A stretch of 64,000 nucleotides of DNA from Mycoplasma sp. CAG:956 (GCA_000433475.1 HF993108.1:40342-104341); one strand, 5' to 3'; shown: positions 1 through 8,972, numbered from the stretch's first letter. The notes: generated by a model not told the origin, from the sequence alone. Numbers and translations: made by a program.

Positions 1-82
1 CAAGGCCGGACTTGAACCGGCACGAGGGTTAAATCTCGCAGGATTTTAAGTCCTGTGCGTCTACCTATTCCGCCACTTGGGC
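1..82 (-). tRNA. tRNA-Leu(UAA), 3' end cut by window edge
   Basis: On the minus strand the 5' end GCCCAAG lies at 82-76, followed by a D-arm, an anticodon loop CTTAAAA with anticodon TAA, a short variable arm (GCGAGATTTAACCCTCGT) and a T-arm with GGTTCAAGTCC. Only CTTG of the 3' acceptor strand is inside the window, so the gene continues past position 1. The long variable arm and the anticodon identify a leucine tRNA. Confidence 0.93.
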
Positions 83-160
83 AGCACCGTCTTCTTTTTC
101 ATAAGACTTTTTTAGTATATCGCATAAATTAGACTTTGACAAGCATTTTTTAAGAAAATA

Positions 161-190
161 TTTACTTTTATAGTAGTTTTTAGATATAAT
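161..190 (+). promoter_or_regulatory. Promoter of the thioredoxin-like gene
   Basis: TTTACT (161-166), an 18-base spacer and a consensus TATAAT (185-190). The RBS (AAGGAG) and the ATG at 213 follow closely, so the leader is very short. Confidence 0.6.
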
Positions 191-212
191 AAGGGCGAAG
201 GAGTGGAAATAA

Positions 213-785
213 ATGAAGACGGAAGAATATTTAAAAAAGATTTATACTATGTTAATTGTAGTACTTGTAATTTCTATTATGAGTTTATTAATTGGTTTAG
301 TAAATTATAGTAATACAAAGGGAACAACTAATAATAATAGTTCTACAACTACTAATAATGGTTCATCAACTAATAATTATGATGTATCAATGTTTAATGA
401 AGTTAGTGTTAGTGACATTTTAAAATTTTTAGGAACAAGTAATAAAGATACACATATTCTTTATTTAGGAAGAAGTACTTGTAGTGCTTGTGTTGCTTTC
501 TTACCAAATTTACAAGCAACTCAAAGTGAGATGAAATTTACAACTGATTATTTAGATATTACAAAAGTTGATACAAGTAGTGATGATTTTACCAAATTTA
601 GTAATTTATTATCTAAAGAAATTACGCAAAATGTTAATGGTACTACGCAAACTGGTAAAATCTCAGAGTTCTATGGCCTAACACCTATGATTGTTGTTAT
701 TAAAAATGGTGAAGCTGTGGATGCTGTTGTTGGGGCTTATTCGAAAGATAATCTTCAAACATTCTTAAAACAATATATTGGTTAA
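213..785 (+). CDS. Membrane-anchored thioredoxin-like protein
   Basis: A 190-residue protein with one N-terminal membrane segment (about residues 10-32), a low-complexity Asn/Ser/Thr linker (about 33-57) and a thioredoxin-fold domain. The redox pair is Cys90-Ser-Ala-Cys93 after the strand HILYLGR, and a cis-Pro-like TPM motif occurs later. The topology puts the domain outside the membrane, where it could reduce or exchange disulfides or detoxify peroxides. The family resembles small thioredoxin-like/bacteriocin-accessory proteins; the exact substrate cannot be read from sequence. The start is supported by AAGGAGTGG upstream. It is a single-gene unit with its own promoter and terminator. Confidence 0.8.
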   Translation: MKTEEYLKKIYTMLIVVLVISIMSLLIGLVNYSNTKGTTNNNSSTTTNNGSSTNNYDVSMFNEVSVSDILKFLGTSNKDTHILYLGRSTCSACVAFLPNLQATQSEMKFTTDYLDITKVDTSSDDFTKFSNLLSKEITQNVNGTTQTGKISEFYGLTPMIVVIKNGEAVDAVVGAYSKDNLQTFLKQYIG

Positions 786-788
786 TTT

Positions 789-822
789 GAAAAAAGTACT
801 TTTGACAGAGGTACTTTTTTAT
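789..822 (+). terminator. Rho-independent terminator
   Basis: AAAAGTAC and GTACTTTT arms around a ten-base loop, followed by a T run, directly after the thioredoxin-like gene. Confidence 0.8.
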
Positions 823-847
823 TTGAAATAAAAAAGGTCAAAGAGAA

Positions 848-949
848 AAATTTACTGATCCATTTTTTAATTATAGTATTGCTAAATTAAAGAAAAAATA
901 TAATACTGATTTAAAAAAATATCTTTTTGATGAAGAAACTTATAGCTAA
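848..949 (+). pseudogene. Short C-terminal remnant of an unidentified gene
   Basis: An open frame without a start, ending in TAA at 947-949, encodes a lysine-rich peptide (ends DEETYS). It looks like the tail of a lost gene; I cannot assign a family. The rest of 786-1199 holds only a likely promoter and a leader hairpin for the next gene. Confidence 0.3.
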
Positions 950-1102
950 GCTTAATTATAATAATCTTAAAAATATTATGGTTTATTTACATAAAATTTG
1001 AAAAGCTAAGAGTAAAATTAGTCTATAATGAATGATTATATAGACAAAATATGAAAGTTACTTTTAAAATTAAGGAAATTAGCAAAATAATAAAAGTTTT
1101 AC

Positions 1103-1131
1103 TTACACAAAAAAATTATTTATGTTACAAT
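1103..1131 (+). promoter_or_regulatory. Putative promoter of the MATE-kinase gene
   Basis: TTACAC (1103-1108), 17-base spacer, TACAAT (1126-1131). It lies upstream of a leader hairpin and the ATG at 1200. Confidence 0.45.
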
Positions 1132-1153
1132 TCATATTGCCGATGAGAAGATT

Positions 1154-1178
1154 ATGCTTAACTTAGGCATTTTTTTCT
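1154..1178 (+). terminator. Leader hairpin with T run (possible attenuator)
   Basis: ATGCTTA pairs with TAGGCAT (one G-T pair, three-base loop) and is followed by seven T residues. It sits between the promoter and the start codon of the MATE-kinase gene, so it could end transcription early. No known riboswitch aptamer was recognised in the short leader before it. Confidence 0.45.
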
Positions 1179-1199
1179 TGGCTTGAAAGGGTTTGTTAT

Positions 1200-3170
1200 A
1201 TGAAAAAAGAGTTTGATTTAGGTCGTGATAAAATTAATAAACTACTGATAAGCTTTGCTATTCCTTGTGTTATTTCCATGCTTATTAATTCGGTTTATAA
1301 TATTGTTGACCAAATATTTATTGGAAAAGGGGTAGGAACTTTAGGAAATGCTGCTACTAATGTTATATTTCCTTTAGTTATTTTAGCTAATGCGATTGCT
1401 GGTCTTATTGGTAATGGAGCAGCTGCTAATCTTTCATTAAAATTAGGCGAGAAAAAAGAGACTGAGGCAAGAGCTTCAATTGGCTCATCAGTTACTTTAA
1501 CTTTTATTGTTTCTATTTTATTTGCTGTTTTAGCTTATATTTTCTTACCAAAATTAGTTTATATGTTTGGCTGTACAGAAAATGTTTATAGTTATGCTCT
1601 AAGTTATGGCAAAATTATTTTAGTGGGAGCACCATTTATGATAATTTATTCTGTATTATCAAGTATAATTCGTGCTGATGGTAATCCTAAGTATTCTATG
1701 ATTATGTTAGTAGTAGGAGCTATTATTAATATTGTTTTGGACCCGGTATTTATTTTTGGTTTTAATATGGGTGTCTTTGGTGGGGGACTTGCAACCGTAA
1801 TTGGGCAAGTTATATCCTTTATTATTGCTTTATGCTATTTACCTAAAATTAAGAGTGTTAAATTAGAAAGAGAAGACTTTAAGATTAATAATAGTGTTTT
1901 AAGAACTTTGTCTTTAGGACTTTCTAGTTTTATTACGCAAGTCACTATTTTAGTTTTATTTGTATTTATGAATAATATGATGACTAAATTTGGAGCGATG
2001 AGTAAATATGGTGCTGATATTCCTTTATCAGTTTACGGAGTTATTTCTAAAATAAACAGTTTATATATTTCCTTTGTTTTAGGGGTTAGTATTGGAGCTC
2101 AACCTATTATTGGCTTTAATTATGGCGCTGGTAATTTAGAACGTGTTAAAGAAACTTTGAGAAAAGTACTTACTATTAACTTTGTCGTAGGAATTATCTT
2201 CAATTTAATATTTATATTATTCCCAGAACAAATTGCTGGTATATTTATAAGCAGCGAAGATATAAGTTATGCTTTGTTTATGGAATTTGCGAAACTTATG
2301 TGTCATAGTTTCTTATTAGCATGTGCACTCAATGCTATGGAAATGACTACTTCGATTGTTGTTCAATCTTTAGGTAATGTTGTTAAAGCAACGGCTGTAT
2401 CTTTTATTAGACAAATTATTTTATTTATTCCCCTTGCATTTTTGCTTAGTACGGGCTTTAATTTAGGTTTAAATGGTATTTTATATGCTGGATGTTTAGC
2501 TGATAGTTTAACTTTTGTTATAGCAAGTATTATTTTTATTGGCGAGTACAAGAAACTAGGTATTTATAGTACTAAAGAAAAAGAAGAAAATGATGCTGTT
2601 ATTCCAAAAACTTATAAGGGTAAAAAAATTGTTGTTACTATTTCCCGTGAATATGGTTCTGGTGGACGATATGTTGGAGAGTTGCTTGCTAAGAATTTAG
2701 GTATACCTTTTTATGATAAAAATCTTATTATTTTAAGTGCTAAAGAAAGTGGTTTAGCTACCGAATATGTTAAAAAAAACGAACAGACTTTAGAAGGACC
2801 ACAAACTACTGATGACTTACTTTACATAGCTACAACTAAAGTAATTGAAAAACTATATAAGAAGGGTTCTTGTGTTATTGTTGGACGTTGTGGTAACTTT
2901 ATATTAAAGAATAAAAAAGATGTTTTAAAAGTTTATTTATATAGTAGTTTAGATGATAAAATAAATAGAGTTACTAAGTATTATAATATTGATAAAGATA
3001 AGGCTTTAAATACAATTAATAAAGTAAATAAAGAACGTAAGAAACATTATAAATATTATACTAATACTATATTAGATGATTATAATAATTATGATTTAGT
3101 TTTAGATGTAAGTAAATTTGGTGTAGAAAAAACGGCTGATATTATTAGTAATATAATTAAGAATAGCTAA
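1200..3170 (+). CDS. MATE-family efflux transporter fused to a cytidylate-kinase-like domain
   Basis: A 656-residue fusion. Residues 1 to about 450 are a MATE (MOP superfamily) antiporter with about 12 membrane helices; the opening GRDKINKLLISFAIPCVISM and internal NPKYSMI match the family. From about residue 472 a soluble domain begins with KIVVTISREYGSGG, typical of the cytidylate kinase-like (AAA_26) family, with the Gly-rich loop SGGRYVGELLA and a later GRCGNFIL segment. MATE proteins export cationic compounds using an ion gradient; the kinase-like part would be cytosolic. The reading frame is continuous, so the fusion looks genuine. RBS GAAAGGG precedes the ATG. Substrate and the role of the kinase domain are unknown. 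Confidence 0.85.
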   Translation: MKKEFDLGRDKINKLLISFAIPCVISMLINSVYNIVDQIFIGKGVGTLGNAATNVIFPLVILANAIAGLIGNGAAANLSLKLGEKKETEARASIGSSVTLTFIVSILFAVLAYIFLPKLVYMFGCTENVYSYALSYGKIILVGAPFMIIYSVLSSIIRADGNPKYSMIMLVVGAIINIVLDPVFIFGFNMGVFGGGLATVIGQVISFIIALCYLPKIKSVKLEREDFKINNSVLRTLSLGLSSFITQVTILVLFVFMNNMMTKFGAMSKYGADIPLSVYGVISKINSLYISFVLGVSIGAQPIIGFNYGAGNLERVKETLRKVLTINFVVGIIFNLIFILFPEQIAGIFISSEDISYALFMEFAKLMCHSFLLACALNAMEMTTSIVVQSLGNVVKATAVSFIRQIILFIPLAFLLSTGFNLGLNGILYAGCLADSLTFVIASIIFIGEYKKLGIYSTKEKEENDAVIPKTYKGKKIVVTISREYGSGGRYVGELLAKNLGIPFYDKNLIILSAKESGLATEYVKKNEQTLEGPQTTDDLLYIATTKVIEKLYKKGSCVIVGRCGNFILKNKKDVLKVYLYSSLDDKINRVTKYYNIDKDKALNTINKVNKERKKHYKYYTNTILDDYNNYDLVLDVSKFGVEKTADIISNIIKNS

Positions 3171-3172
3171 TG

Positions 3173-3196
3173 GGAAGAGTAATCTTCCTTTTTAAA
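3173..3196 (+). terminator. Rho-independent terminator
   Basis: GGAAGA-GTAA-TCTTCC stem-loop followed by TTTTT immediately after the MATE-kinase gene. Confidence 0.85.
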
Positions 3197-3265
3197 TTAA
3201 ATTGTAGTTGACTTTAAAGAAATAAAATATTATTATATCCTTGCAAACAAAAAAGGAAATAATGT

Positions 3266-4105
3266 ATGAAAAAACAATTAATAGAAAAGGTTAATGGAGA
3301 AAAACAACAATACGAAGCCTTAATATTAAAAGCTAATAGAGATATTTTAATGTATCAAGAAAAGCTAGATAGACTAGAAGATGGTACTGATGATGAAAGA
3401 CTTAAGAAAGTTTTAAATGAGTTAAAAAGTAAGAAAAATTATATTGAAGGGTTAATCTTTTTACATAAAGAATTAGAAAAAAATCTAAGAGGATTATATA
3501 AAGATGATGGTTCTTGTACGGATATAGCTTTTGCTTTATCTATTAAAAATAATATTAAAGTTAATGAAGATAATTTAAAAAGTGCTTATGAAGAGTATTA
3601 TCAATTGTTAAGAAAAAAGTTAGTAATTAATTGTGATAATAGTGGTAAAAGAAAAGAATTAAATCTTAGAATTAAGAATGCTAGTAAAATAGCTTCTAGT
3701 TTAACAGAAGAAGAATTCATAAAGAGACTTATTAAGATATTTAGAACTAATAGTTTTAGTAATTTGTATGATTCTAAAGATGAATATTTAAATTATTCTT
3801 TGGGACAGATATTCTTAATAAAATATGCAATTACTCAACTTAGTAGTTACTATGATAATTATGATTATACTCCTAATATGATAAGACAAATAAAGATATT
3901 AAATAATTATACTTTTAAACTTAGTGGGAAGAATTTAAGTTATTTAGATTTTGCTAATTCTTTAGAAAATGGTAATTTACATTTGTGCGATTTAAATTAT
4001 CCAGTCCTTTCTTATGAAGGAGCCTTAAAGTTATATAAGCATGTAGCGTTTACTTTTTTCTTACCAAAACAGGTTGGTTATGCTTTTAAAAAATCATTAA
4101 AATAG
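3266..4105 (+). CDS. Uncharacterised coiled-coil-rich protein
   Basis: A 279-residue soluble protein, Lys/Glu-rich, with predicted helical coiled coil over roughly the first 90 residues (heptad-like pattern in KQQYEALILKANRDI and following). No signal peptide, membrane segment or catalytic motif is visible and I recognise no family. RBS AAGGAAAT precedes the ATG. It forms its own unit between two terminators. Confidence 0.6.
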   Translation: MKKQLIEKVNGEKQQYEALILKANRDILMYQEKLDRLEDGTDDERLKKVLNELKSKKNYIEGLIFLHKELEKNLRGLYKDDGSCTDIAFALSIKNNIKVNEDNLKSAYEEYYQLLRKKLVINCDNSGKRKELNLRIKNASKIASSLTEEEFIKRLIKIFRTNSFSNLYDSKDEYLNYSLGQIFLIKYAITQLSSYYDNYDYTPNMIRQIKILNNYTFKLSGKNLSYLDFANSLENGNLHLCDLNYPVLSYEGALKLYKHVAFTFFLPKQVGYAFKKSLK

Positions 4106-4128
4106 GTTGGATTATGCCTATTTTTTTG
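4103..4128 (+). terminator. Rho-independent terminator
   Basis: AATAGG and CCTATT arms flank a nine-base loop and are followed by a T run. Confidence 0.75.
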
Positions 4129-4198
4129 ATATAATGTATTTTGTTTGTAGCATCTTTATTAAAAAATTAAAATTAAAAAAGGAAGTTGATTATATTAT

Positions 4199-5833
4199 AT
4201 GAGTAAAATAAAAATTATGGGGCTAGGTGGTCTTAGTGAAACAGGTAAAAATACCTATGTTGTAGAAGTTGATAATGCAATCTTTATTTTAGATTGTGGG
4301 TTAAAGTTTGCAACTGAAAATTTATATGGAATTGATTATATTATTCCGGATTTTGAGTATCTAGTTAAAAATAAAAAGAAAATTAAAGGATTATTTCTAA
4401 CACATGGACATTATGAAAATATGGGTGCTACAAATGATTTAGTTAGAATGATTCCTAATTTAAAAGTTTATTGTACAAAGTTTACTAAGTATATTTTAGA
4501 ATCAGATGGATTAAATCCTAATAATATTATAGAAATTGAACCACATAAGAAAATAAATTTTAGAGATGTTAGTATTTTTCCTATTAGTGTATCACATTCA
4601 ACACCAGATGCTGTAATGTATGTTATTAATACAAGAGATGGTGCTATTTGTTATACTGGGGACTTTATTATAGATCCGTTAATGCGTGGTGCTTATGATA
4701 TGGATTTAGGTAAAATTGCTTATGTGGGTAAAAAGGGAGTTTTAGCTCTTTTACAAGAATCGTCATTTTCAGAAAAAAGTGGACATACTTCTCCTAACCA
4801 TCGTTTAGTTGGAGTATTTAGAGAAGCTATTAGTCATACTAAGAATCGTTTAATGTTTTTGGTATTACCAACCCATCTTTATACAATACAAGAAATATTT
4901 GATGCGGCTAAAAATACTCATCGTAAGATGGTTGTTATGGGTAAGCAATTACAAAGTTTAATTGATATGGCTGTTAAAGAAAAATATTTAGAAATTCAAG
5001 AAGGATTGCTTGGTGATTTATCTAACATAGACGATAAAGATGCTATTATTTTAATGGCTGATAGTAAACAAAATCCTTATGCTTGTATTAGTAAAGTGCT
5101 AAGTGGATATGATAAATTTATTCATTTAAAAGAAACAGATACGATTGTTTTTGCTGAACCTAGATATGATGAAAATGAGAAACTATTAGTAAAAATTGAA
5201 AATGACCTAGCCATGCATGGGTGTGAAATAGTATCAATTCCTAAGGGGAAGACTATCTTGCATCATGCTTCGAAAGAAGATTTAATGCTAATGATTAAGT
5301 TATTAAATCCTAAGTATTATATGCCAGTTAAGGGTGAGTATCGTTATATGGTAAACAATGCTGATCTTGCTAGTAGTTTGGGGATTCCAGATAGTAATAT
5401 TTTATTAAAACAAAATGGTGATATTATTGAAATAGATAATGGCGTTTTACAAGATAATTTTAAAAATATTAAAATTAATGATGTCTTAATAGACGGTAAG
5501 AGTAATGATGATGTTGGTGATTTAGTTATTAAGGATCGTCAAATGCTAAGTGAAAATGGTATTGTCTTAATTTCTGCAACCATATCTAAAAAAACTAGAG
5601 AAATTTTAGTAGGACCAGAAGTTACTACCAGAGGATTTATTTATATTAAAGATAGTAAAGATATGATAAATGAAATAAAAAATATTTCTTTAGAAGTAAT
5701 TACTAGAAATATTACGGATAAGTATGTAGAATATACGAAGATTAAAACAGAAATTAGAGAAGAATTAGGTAAATATTTATATAATGAAACTGAATGTAAA
5801 CCAATGATTATTGCGGTAATTCAAGAAGTGTAG
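4199..5833 (+). CDS. RNase J family protein with altered metal-binding motif
   Basis: A 544-residue protein with full RNase J architecture: metallo-beta-lactamase core, beta-CASP insert and C-terminal domain. The opening GLGGLSETGKNTYVVE, the YTGDF segment and the late KYYMPVKGEYR match the family. The first metal motif, normally HxHxDH, reads H69-G-H71-Y-E73-N74, and the later HVSGHAS motif is degenerate (LHHASKE). Active RNase J needs these ligands for 5' exonuclease/endonuclease action on mRNA. The protein is therefore probably weakly active or a non-catalytic J2-type partner. RBS AAAGGAAG lies upstream. A canonical RNase J elsewhere in the genome is expected. Confidence 0.85.
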   Translation: MSKIKIMGLGGLSETGKNTYVVEVDNAIFILDCGLKFATENLYGIDYIIPDFEYLVKNKKKIKGLFLTHGHYENMGATNDLVRMIPNLKVYCTKFTKYILESDGLNPNNIIEIEPHKKINFRDVSIFPISVSHSTPDAVMYVINTRDGAICYTGDFIIDPLMRGAYDMDLGKIAYVGKKGVLALLQESSFSEKSGHTSPNHRLVGVFREAISHTKNRLMFLVLPTHLYTIQEIFDAAKNTHRKMVVMGKQLQSLIDMAVKEKYLEIQEGLLGDLSNIDDKDAIILMADSKQNPYACISKVLSGYDKFIHLKETDTIVFAEPRYDENEKLLVKIENDLAMHGCEIVSIPKGKTILHHASKEDLMLMIKLLNPKYYMPVKGEYRYMVNNADLASSLGIPDSNILLKQNGDIIEIDNGVLQDNFKNIKINDVLIDGKSNDDVGDLVIKDRQMLSENGIVLISATISKKTREILVGPEVTTRGFIYIKDSKDMINEIKNISLEVITRNITDKYVEYTKIKTEIREELGKYLYNETECKPMIIAVIQEV

Positions 5834-5852
5834 AAGATTTTCTATACTTTTT
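5827..5852 (+). terminator. Rho-independent terminator
   Basis: GTGTAGAA and TTCTATAC arms (the left arm overlaps the stop codon) are followed by TTTTTTT. Confidence 0.75.
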
Positions 5853-5902
5853 TTGTTGAAGAAAGTTGTTGAAATTGTTACAATGATATTGTATTGATTT
5901 AC

Positions 5903-6004
5903 TTGCCAAGTGTTAATACATCAAAACTTATGTCGATAATTTATATTTTGGGGCAAGAAAAATATATCTATTCGTGAATACTTAATACGGGTATTCTCTT
6001 TTTT
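5903..6004 (+). other. Possible structured leader ending in a terminator-like hairpin
   Basis: CTTGCC (5903-5908) can pair with a distant GGCAAG near 5953-5958. GAATAC and GTATTC then form a hairpin followed by TCTTTTTT. It precedes a remnant ORF with a GGGAGG Shine-Dalgarno, so it may be the old leader of that gene. No Rfam family recognised. Confidence 0.25.
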
Positions 6005-6037
6005 GGGAGGAAAAATGGAACAAAAACAATAAATCAG

Positions 6038-6178
6038 GTTGTTAAAAGGCATTTAAATAAATTTCCTGAAAGATATGTCTTTCAATTAACAAAAGATGAA
6101 TATTTAAACTTGAAGTCCCAAGTTGGGACTTCAAGTATCCAGAATCAATATGGTGCTATGATAACTTTTAGAACATGA
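6038..6178 (+). pseudogene. ORF6N-domain (phage antirepressor-like) fragment
   Basis: A 46-codon open stretch without a start encodes FPERYVFQLTKDEY followed by LKSQVGTSS, the signature of ORF6N domains found in phage antirepressor-type proteins, and then ends at TGA. The upstream ATG after GGGAGG is stopped after five codons, so the gene is broken at both ends. Confidence 0.6.
6108..6136. repeat. 29-nt perfect palindrome (14-nt arms, 1-nt centre)
   Basis: ACTTGAAGTCCCAA, one G, then its exact reverse complement. It lies inside the ORF6N remnant. A second long palindrome lies 600 bp downstream. Confidence 0.7.
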
Positions 6179-6246
6179 AATTTTAATAATAGACAGCCAA
6201 ATGTATCAAGTTTTGATATAATATAAATTGAAAGAGGGGTATACTT

Positions 6247-6460
6247 GTGAAAAAAAATGAAATAAATACAATCAATATAGTTAATGACTGAATTAAGAAA
6301 TAAGTTTAATTTATCTTAAAAAGAAATATGTGGAGTTATTGGTGTAAATAGAAATACTTATAAAGATTATGAAATAGGTAATAGAACAGTGCCATTACTA
6401 ATATTAAAAAATCCAACCAGATTTTATAAAGTATTAATAAATTATTTTTTGAAGATATGT
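6247..6460 (+). pseudogene. Decayed Xre-type HTH regulator
   Basis: Conceptual translation gives ELRNKFNLS, an in-frame TAA, then KEICGVIGVNRNTYKDYE and IGNRTVPL, the helix-turn-helix pattern of Xre repressors. Stops and frame breaks show it is no longer functional. The following stretch to about 6600 holds one more short remnant (ending KAMQEHYKSKKF) that I cannot assign. Confidence 0.5.
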
Positions 6461-6708
6461 CATAATTGACTTTAAAAGAACAATAACAATTATCTAGTTA
6501 TTCAATAATTGTTGTAAGTGATAAGCAAAAATATATTGCACTTAATTTAAGTAATCATAAGGCAATGCAAGAACACTATAAGAGTAAAAAGTTTTAGGAG
6601 TTGATAAGTCAACTTATAATAAATATGAAAATGATAAAAGGAAATTAAATAAGACGTTATAAAAGAATTAGTAGATTATTACAATTTACAAGTAAGTGGT
6701 CATAAACT

Positions 6709-6736
6709 GAATTGGTCAGTCGCGACTGACCAATTC
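6709..6736. repeat. 28-bp perfect palindrome upstream of the DUF1016 nuclease gene
   Basis: GAATTGGTCAGTCG is followed directly by its exact reverse complement. It ends 16 bases before the ATG at 6753 and overlaps the expected 5' UTR. It could be an operator, a site bound by the nuclease, or a cruciform. Confidence 0.75.
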
Positions 6737-6752
6737 GTAGAAAGGAATAAAT

Positions 6753-7763
6753 ATGTTAGAAGACAATAAAAAAATGGTTAATGAAATAACAAAGTTAGTA
6801 AATGAAGCAAAAATAAAATTAGTGAAGGAAGTTAACAATTCAATAATTTACGTTTATTGGAATATTGGAAGAATTATAGTTTCAAATGAAAATGAGTATA
6901 ATAATCGCTTGGAATATGGGAGAGAAGTAATAAAAGGTCTTTCTAAAGAATTAACTAAGTATTTAGGAAAGGGATATTCTTATACGAATCTTAAATATAT
7001 GAGAATGTTTTACAAAACTTATCCTAATTTTGAAGAAATAAGTATGGAATTAACATGGACACATTATAATGAATTAATAATCATTAAAGATGAGATTAAA
7101 AGAAAATTTTATGAGAAAGAATGTATTAATTCTCATTGGAGTGTTAGAGAACTTCAAAGGCAATTAGATACGTCCTTATTTGAAAGATTATTATTATCTG
7201 ACGGTAAAGCAAATAAAGAAAAGGTATTAGAAATGTCTAAAGAAGGACAATCACTAGCAACACCAAGTGATTTAATAAAAGAACCATATGTATTTGAATT
7301 TCTAGGTATAAAAGAACAAAAGCCATTGTTAGAAAAAGATTTAGAATATAAATTAATTAAACATATAGAAGAATTTTTGCTGGAACTTGGTAAAGGATTT
7401 ATGTTTGTTGGTAGTCAACAAAGAATAACAATCAACAATACTAATTATTATGTCGATATGGTTTTCTATAATAAATTTTTAAAATCTTATGTTTTGATAG
7501 ATTTAAAAATGAATGATTTAAAAGCAGAAAATTTAGGACAAATGAATTTATACTTGAATTATTATGAACAAGTTATAAATGATGAGTACGACAATAAACC
7601 AATTGGTATTATACTTTGTGCGGAAAAAGATAATGTACTTATGGAATTTGCTTTAAATGGAATATCTAATAATGTTTTTGCATCAACATATACATATTAT
7701 ATTCCTGATAAAGAACAACTAATAAATGAAGTTGAAAAAGTATTAAATGAAGAAAACAAATAG
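6753..7763 (+). CDS. PDDEXK nuclease-domain protein (YhcG/DUF1016 family)
   Basis: A 336-residue protein with the two-part DUF1016 architecture: N-terminal helical DNA-binding-like domain (YWNIGRII near residue 30, HYNELIIIKDE near 110, SHWSVRELQRQ near 130) and a C-terminal PD-(D/E)XK domain (GFMFVGSQQRI, then YYVDMVFYN, then VLIDLK, then GQMNLYLNYYE). The family is common in mobile and defence-rich regions and is proposed to act on DNA, for example branched or phage DNA. All nuclease signature residues appear present. RBS AAAGGAA precedes the ATG. It follows decayed phage-like genes, suggesting horizontal origin. Confidence 0.85.
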   Translation: MLEDNKKMVNEITKLVNEAKIKLVKEVNNSIIYVYWNIGRIIVSNENEYNNRLEYGREVIKGLSKELTKYLGKGYSYTNLKYMRMFYKTYPNFEEISMELTWTHYNELIIIKDEIKRKFYEKECINSHWSVRELQRQLDTSLFERLLLSDGKANKEKVLEMSKEGQSLATPSDLIKEPYVFEFLGIKEQKPLLEKDLEYKLIKHIEEFLLELGKGFMFVGSQQRITINNTNYYVDMVFYNKFLKSYVLIDLKMNDLKAENLGQMNLYLNYYEQVINDEYDNKPIGIILCAEKDNVLMEFALNGISNNVFASTYTYYIPDKEQLINEVEKVLNEENK

Positions 7764-7848
7764 TTTTTCTTTAATATAAAATGTTCAAAAATTCGTGTCT
7801 TAAAAGTTATCATTGCTCCATTTAGTAGATATAAAATAAAATAAATTG

Positions 7849-7854
7849 TATAAT
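7849..7854 (+). promoter_or_regulatory. -10 box upstream of rmuC
   Basis: TATAAT 18 bases before the RBS AAGGAAAGGAAG of the next gene. No clear -35 box. Confidence 0.4.
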
Positions 7855-7877
7855 TAGGTTAAGGAAAGGAAGTATCT

Positions 7878-8972
7878 ATGGATTATATAATAATTGGTTT
7901 ATTAAGTGTGGTTATAATCTTGTTAATAGTGGTAATAGTTAGTAAAAAAAGAAATAATAATAGTGATATAGTAGAAAGACTAGGGAAGATGGAAACTAAG
8001 CTTACTAAAGATATATTAGATTTTAAATATGATTTTAGTAAGGGGTTAAATGATGATTTTAAATCTTTAAATAATGAGATTACTAATAATTTATTAAAGA
8101 TAAATGAAAGAGTTAACCTTAATTTAGAGGAAAATTTTAAAGAAACTAATAAGACTTTTACTAATATTTTAGAAAGATTAAGTAAGATAGATGAGGCTCA
8201 AAAAAGAATAGATAATTTAAGCAGTGATATTGTGGCTTTGCAAGGAGTTTTAACGGATAAAAAAACAAGAGGTATCTATGGTGAGGTTAGTCTAAATTAT
8301 ATATTAAGTAGTATTTTTGGGGAAGGTAATAAAGATATTTATCAATTACAATATACTTTAAGTAATGGTTATATTGCTGATTCTATAATCTTTGCACCAG
8401 AACCCTTAGGACATATTTGTATAGATAGTAAGTTTCCTTTAGAAAATTATCAAAAGATGGTAGATAGAAATTCTAGTCTAGATTTAAGAAATATGTATGC
8501 GAAGAATTTTAAGAGTGATGTAAAAAAACATATAGATGCGATAAAAGATAAATATATTATAAAAGGAGAAACTAGTTATCAGGCTATAATGTTTTTACCA
8601 GCGGAGGCAATATTTGCGGAGATTAATGCTTATTATCCAGAGTTAGTGGCTTATGCCTATAAAAATAATGTTTTTATAACTTCTCCTACAACTTTAGTAA
8701 GTACTTTATCAACTATTAGTATGATCTTACAAAACATGAAAAGAGATAAATATACTAAAGTTATTGCCAAGGAATTATCGCTTTTAAGTGATGAATTTCA
8801 AAAATATCGTGTGCGTTGGGATAAGTTATCTAAAAATATTGAAGCGGTATCAAAAGATGTTAAAGATATTAATATAACCACTGATAAGATTACTTCAAGA
8901 TTTGCTAAAGTTAATGAAGTTAATTTACAGGGGATAGAAAATAAAGGAAGTGATTATAATGATGAAGAATAA
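7878..8972 (+). CDS. rmuC: RmuC-family DNA recombination protein
   Basis: A 364-residue protein with an N-terminal membrane helix (about residues 3-22), a long coiled coil (about 30-125) and the RmuC domain from about 130, opening with TRGIYGEVSLNYILSSIFGE. The motifs IDSKFPLENY and FLPAEAIFAEI are typical. RmuC-like proteins are predicted nucleases linked to limiting inversions or rearrangements between repeats, which is of interest beside an invertible locus. Start supported by AAGGAAGT. Its last codons overlap the next gene by 14 bases, so the two are co-transcribed. Confidence 0.85.
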   Translation: MDYIIIGLLSVVIILLIVVIVSKKRNNNSDIVERLGKMETKLTKDILDFKYDFSKGLNDDFKSLNNEITNNLLKINERVNLNLEENFKETNKTFTNILERLSKIDEAQKRIDNLSSDIVALQGVLTDKKTRGIYGEVSLNYILSSIFGEGNKDIYQLQYTLSNGYIADSIIFAPEPLGHICIDSKFPLENYQKMVDRNSSLDLRNMYAKNFKSDVKKHIDAIKDKYIIKGETSYQAIMFLPAEAIFAEINAYYPELVAYAYKNNVFITSPTTLVSTLSTISMILQNMKRDKYTKVIAKELSLLSDEFQKYRVRWDKLSKNIEAVSKDVKDINITTDKITSRFAKVNEVNLQGIENKGSDYNDEE

